From Mycolicibacterium sp. CR10 (GTDB lineage Bacteria; Actinomycetota; Actinomycetes; Mycobacteriales; Mycobacteriaceae), in NCBI RefSeq assembly GCF_005222675.1, contig NZ_STGE01000026.1, forward strand, positions 1 through 64,000: 64,000 bases of DNA. Reading direction: 5' to 3'. Below are positions 61,812 to 64,000 of this stretch, one piece after another (the first letter of the stretch is position 1; each line of letters begins with the position of its first letter). Position numbers and translations under genes: made by a program. The notes under the pieces were generated by a model. It saw only the letters and a list, made by a program, of their open reading frames with translations. It was not told the origin of the DNA and ran no database searches.

Positions 61812-62533
61812 CACGATCCTTTCAGCGGCGTGAGCTGCACACGGGAGTCGTGCACCTCGACGAGGTGGCGATCCGGGATCTCCCGCCACGCAGGGTCGTC
61901 GTCGTACGGTTCACTGGCAAGCACCACACCGTCATCGCGACTCAGCACCGACAGCGTGTCCCCCCAAGTGGTCCCGACGACGCGAGAACCGTTGGCGGCC
62001 AGGATGTTCAGCCGGGCATTCGGATCAGCAGCGGCGACCTCGACGAGCACGTCACCAAGGGCGTCCATACCGCGGTCGAAGATCAGTGCCGCCAGCAGCG
62101 CGCTGTCGTTGGTGGATTCTGCGTGCTTCGACGGCGGCAGCACCGCGCGGTCGACGACGCCGTTGTGTGACAGCAGCCACGTCCCGTCGGTGAACGGCGC
62201 CGAGGCCGACGGCTCGATCGGCATGCCCACACTCGCCGAGCGCACCGCCGCGACCACGCAGCGGCTCACCAGAGCCGGGGCCACCGACGCGAACGAGGCG
62301 TCGCCCCACAGCGGCGACGCGCTGCGCCACCGACGCGGCGCGGTATCGTCCCCCGAGTCGCTCCGCTCCTGCCCCCGAGGATCGAAAAAGCCGACGCCCC
62401 AACCGTCGGCGTTCATCAGGCCATGCTTCTGGCGCCGCGGCGCGTAAGACTGGACCAGCAATCCGGAGGGCTGATCGAGCACCAGCGATGCCACCGACAC
62501 GGGCTCACCGAGCCACGCCAGATGCCTACACAT
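61811..62533 (-). CDS. egtC: EgtC, gamma-glutamyl hercynylcysteine sulfoxide amidohydrolase
   Basis: 240 residues. The start must be ATG 62533 because Cys2 ([11 protein letters not shown]) is the N-terminal nucleophile of this class II glutamine amidotransferase fold. Substrate contacts include [25 protein letters not shown] and [17 protein letters not shown]. Removes the gamma-glutamyl group. The segment after FFDPR reads [16 protein letters not shown] and coincides with a dispersed repeat (62349-62380), seemingly a small in-frame insertion in a surface loop. Confidence 0.96.
   Translation of the reverse strand: MCRHLAWLGEPVSVASLVLDQPSGLLVQSYAPRRQKHGLMNADGWGVGFFDPRGQERSDSGDDTAPRRWRSASPLWGDASFASVAPALVSRCVVAAVRSASVGMPIEPSASAPFTDGTWLLSHNGVVDRAVLPPSKHAESTNDSALLAALIFDRGMDALGDVLVEVAAADPNARLNILAANGSRVVGTTWGDTLSVLSRDDGVVLASEPYDDDPAWREIPDRHLVEVHDSRVQLTPLKGS
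62349..62380 (-). repeat. GQERSD-encoding dispersed repeat, copy 2
   Basis: Plus-strand core GTCGCTCCGCTCCTGCCC inside egtC, one base different from the core at 15994-16024 and in the same reading frame, encoding Gly-Gln-Glu-Arg-Ser-Asp. Confidence 0.75.
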
Positions 62534-63887
62534 GAGGGTCTGCTCTTCGCGCAAGCGGCTCATCGCCATGGTCTGCTCTTCGCGCACGCGGCCCATCGAC
62601 CACATCCCAGGCAAGGCGCACGCCGGAGAAGATCTGCCTGCGGATCGGGTGGTCCCAGTTGCGGAAGCTGGGCCGCAGGATGTTCGGCGACACCGCCCAC
62701 GCTCCCCCGCGAAGCACCCGGTAGTCGCCGCTGGCGACCCCATCGAAGAACGGCGCGGAGTACATGTCGTAGACCATCGGGGTAAACCCCGGCCACGGCC
62801 GAAGCGTCGAGGTCGTCCACTCCCAGACGTCGCCGAGCATCTGTTCCGCGCCGTACGCCGACGCCCCCGCCGGGTACGCACCGACCGGCGCCGGGCGCAG
62901 CGCGTCGCCTCCGAGGTTGGCGAGAGAGGAGGTGGGTTCAGTTGCGCCCCAGGGGTATCGGCGGCGCGACCGGGTCTGCGGATCCCACGCGCAAGCCTTC
63001 TCCCACTCGATCTCGGTGGGCAGCCGCGCCCCGGCCCATGCCGCGTAGGCCTCGGCCTCGAAGTAGGTGACGTGCTGCACCGGTTCGGTGGCGGGGATCT
63101 CCTCGACGTAGCCGAAGCGGGTGCGGGTGCCATCACCGTTCCAGAACAGCGGGGCCGTCAGGTTGGCCTGGCTGCGATGGGCCCAGCCGGCACGCGACCA
63201 CCAACGGTCGTGGTGGTAGCCGCCGTCGCCGATGAACTGCTGCCACTCGCCGTTGGTCACCGGCACCCGGCCGATGCGGAACGCGGACACGTCGACGACG
63301 TGGGCGGGACGTTCGTTGTCCAGCGAGTACGGCTCGGTGGCGGCGTCCACTCCGAGGACGAACTCACCGGCGGGCACCAGCACCGACGTCCCGGCGATCC
63401 CGTCGCGTCCCGCGGGCAGTGCGGTGCCCCGGTCGAGCAGTGGTGCGCCCGACCGCAGACTTAACGCCTGCAGCATCGTCTCGCCGTGCTGGTTCTCGTG
63501 GCTGATCACCATCCCGAAGGTGAACGCGTCGGGATGGCCGTCGGGCAGCGCCTCCAACGCGTCGAGGGCCTTGCCGCGAACTGTCGCGCAGTAGTTGCGG
63601 GCGTCAGTCGGGGGCAGCAGCGGCAGGTCGACCCGGCTGGCGCGGGAGTGGACGAACGCGTCGTAGAGCTTGTCGACCTGAGGTGACAGCAGGCCCGGCC
63701 GGTCCGGGTCACCGCCGCGCAGCAGCCACAGTTCCTCCTGTTGGCCGATGTGGGCCAGATCCCAGACCAGCGGACTCATCAGCGGGTCGTACTGGCGACG
63801 CACCTCGGCGTCATCGAAGTCGACAAGCCGCAAGGTGCGGTCTCTCGCCTTGGTCAGCTCGCCCGCGAGTAGCTCGCGTGCCGTCAC
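62526..63887 (-). CDS. egtB: EgtB, hercynine oxygenase (sulfoxide synthase)
   Basis: 453 residues from GTG 63887, overlapping the egtA stop (GTGA). N-terminal DinB-like domain with the iron-binding three-His set H46 ([12 protein letters not shown]), H130 and H134 ([12 protein letters not shown]). C-terminal FGE-sulfatase/C-type-lectin domain ([47 protein letters not shown]). Joins hercynine and gamma-glutamylcysteine with O2. The last 25 residues after GVRLAWDVV (two ARRAD repeats) come from a duplicated sequence and are not family-conserved. Confidence 0.96.
   Translation of the reverse strand: MTARELLAGELTKARDRTLRLVDFDDAEVRRQYDPLMSPLVWDLAHIGQQEELWLLRGGDPDRPGLLSPQVDKLYDAFVHSRASRVDLPLLPPTDARNYCATVRGKALDALEALPDGHPDAFTFGMVISHENQHGETMLQALSLRSGAPLLDRGTALPAGRDGIAGTSVLVPAGEFVLGVDAATEPYSLDNERPAHVVDVSAFRIGRVPVTNGEWQQFIGDGGYHHDRWWSRAGWAHRSQANLTAPLFWNGDGTRTRFGYVEEIPATEPVQHVTYFEAEAYAAWAGARLPTEIEWEKACAWDPQTRSRRRYPWGATEPTSSLANLGGDALRPAPVGAYPAGASAYGAEQMLGDVWEWTTSTLRPWPGFTPMVYDMYSAPFFDGVASGDYRVLRGGAWAVSPNILRPSFRNWDHPIRRQIFSGVRLAWDVVDGPRARRADHGDEPLARRADPHV
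62537..62596 (-). repeat. 27-bp duplication at the egtB-egtC junction
   Basis: Units 62537-62563 and 62570-62596 match at 25 of 27 bases; each holds GGTCTGCTCTTCGCGCA on the plus strand (minus TGCGCGAAGAGCAGACC). They extend EgtB by two ARRAD units and place extra in-frame ATGs before egtC. Confidence 0.85.
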
Positions 63888-64000
63888 AGCTCTCCTTGGG
63901 CCAGTTGGGTGACCGCGTCCGCGATCCCGTACCGGACTGCCCGATCGGCGAAGTCATCGGCCGGGCTGCGTCCCTGATCGACCGAACGCGCGAGCAGGTC
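63884..64000 (-). CDS. egtA: EgtA, glutamate-cysteine ligase (C-terminal end only)
   Basis: The last 38 residues, [20 protein letters not shown] through VTQLAQGEL, in frame to the window edge. The ending [11 protein letters not shown] with overlap into egtB and its position first in the egt operon identify EgtA, which makes gamma-glutamylcysteine for EgtB. The rest lies outside the window. Confidence 0.88.
   Translation of the reverse strand, partial: DLLARSVDQGRSPADDFADRAVRYGIADAVTQLAQGEL

Noticed and set aside
1..64000. CRISPR arrays, rRNA genes, complete insertion sequences
   Set aside because: No regularly spaced repeats, rRNA sequence or transposase reading was seen.

Overview
The window reads as chromosome of a fast-growing mycobacterium (Mycolicibacterium-like). 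It is GC-rich with dense mycobacterial gene order: ssd/tad locus, 6C and Ms1-type small RNAs, acsA, marP, nth, crp, bagAB, whiB4, ponA2, cds1, the Rv3689-Rv3695-like membrane/MoxR block, glpK and a complete ergothioneine cluster. Several gene pairs overlap by GTGA, ATGA or TGATG. The order follows M. tuberculosis Rv3659c to Rv3704c closely, as I remember it, with three accessory inserts.

Layout. (1) 1-7.6 kb: a tad secretion ATPase whose 3' end is replaced by AT-rich foreign-looking sequence, ssd, 6C RNA, a HAD phosphatase, Ms1 RNA, a conserved hypothetical, acsA and a secreted S1-fold protein. (2) 7.7-24.1 kb: core genes from the holin-like protein and ephE through marP, NUDIX, thioredoxin-like, nth, crp, MBL, RidA, bagAB, whiB4, ponA2 and cds1, ending at tRNA-Pro. 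(3) 24.2-30.8 kb, accessory: MbfA-like iron transporter, TetR, a proton-pump-type rhodopsin with its retinal-forming Blh enzyme, a paired SMR exporter, a 43-residue acidic protein, an F420 oxidoreductase and a SIMPL protein. (4) 30.9-38.1 kb: conserved Rv3689-3695-like block (DUF4129, DUF4350, MoxR, DUF58, SpoIIM, RDD). (5) 38.2-44.5 kb, accessory: carotenoid oxygenase, GntR, NCS1 permease, two PadR regulators, aldo-keto reductase. (6) 44.6-48.4 kb: glpK, a methyltransferase and a glutamate-cysteine-ligase-like enzyme. (7) 48.4-59.7 kb: a mycofactocin/alcohol-oxidation locus with a minimal mftA-mftD pair (no mftB, C, E or F here), divergent mftM, the MnoS/MnoR two-component system, two iron-dependent alcohol dehydrogenases, MoxR and VWA proteins with His-rich tracts, and a dicarboxylate transporter. 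(8) 59.7-64 kb: egtE, egtD, egtC, egtB and the end of egtA.

The strongest leads are the mftA-mftD minimal cluster sharing a GGGTAG-CTACCC motif with the methanol-dehydrogenase-type gene, the TetR-rhodopsin-Blh unit, CRP-like sites overlapping the Ms1 and acsA promoters, and several families of small dispersed repeats. One repeat family is read in frame as a Gln-Glu-Arg-Ser-Asp insertion in two unrelated proteins. No CRISPR array, rRNA or complete insertion sequence was seen. All assignments come from reading the sequence and from memory of the families; no database search was run.
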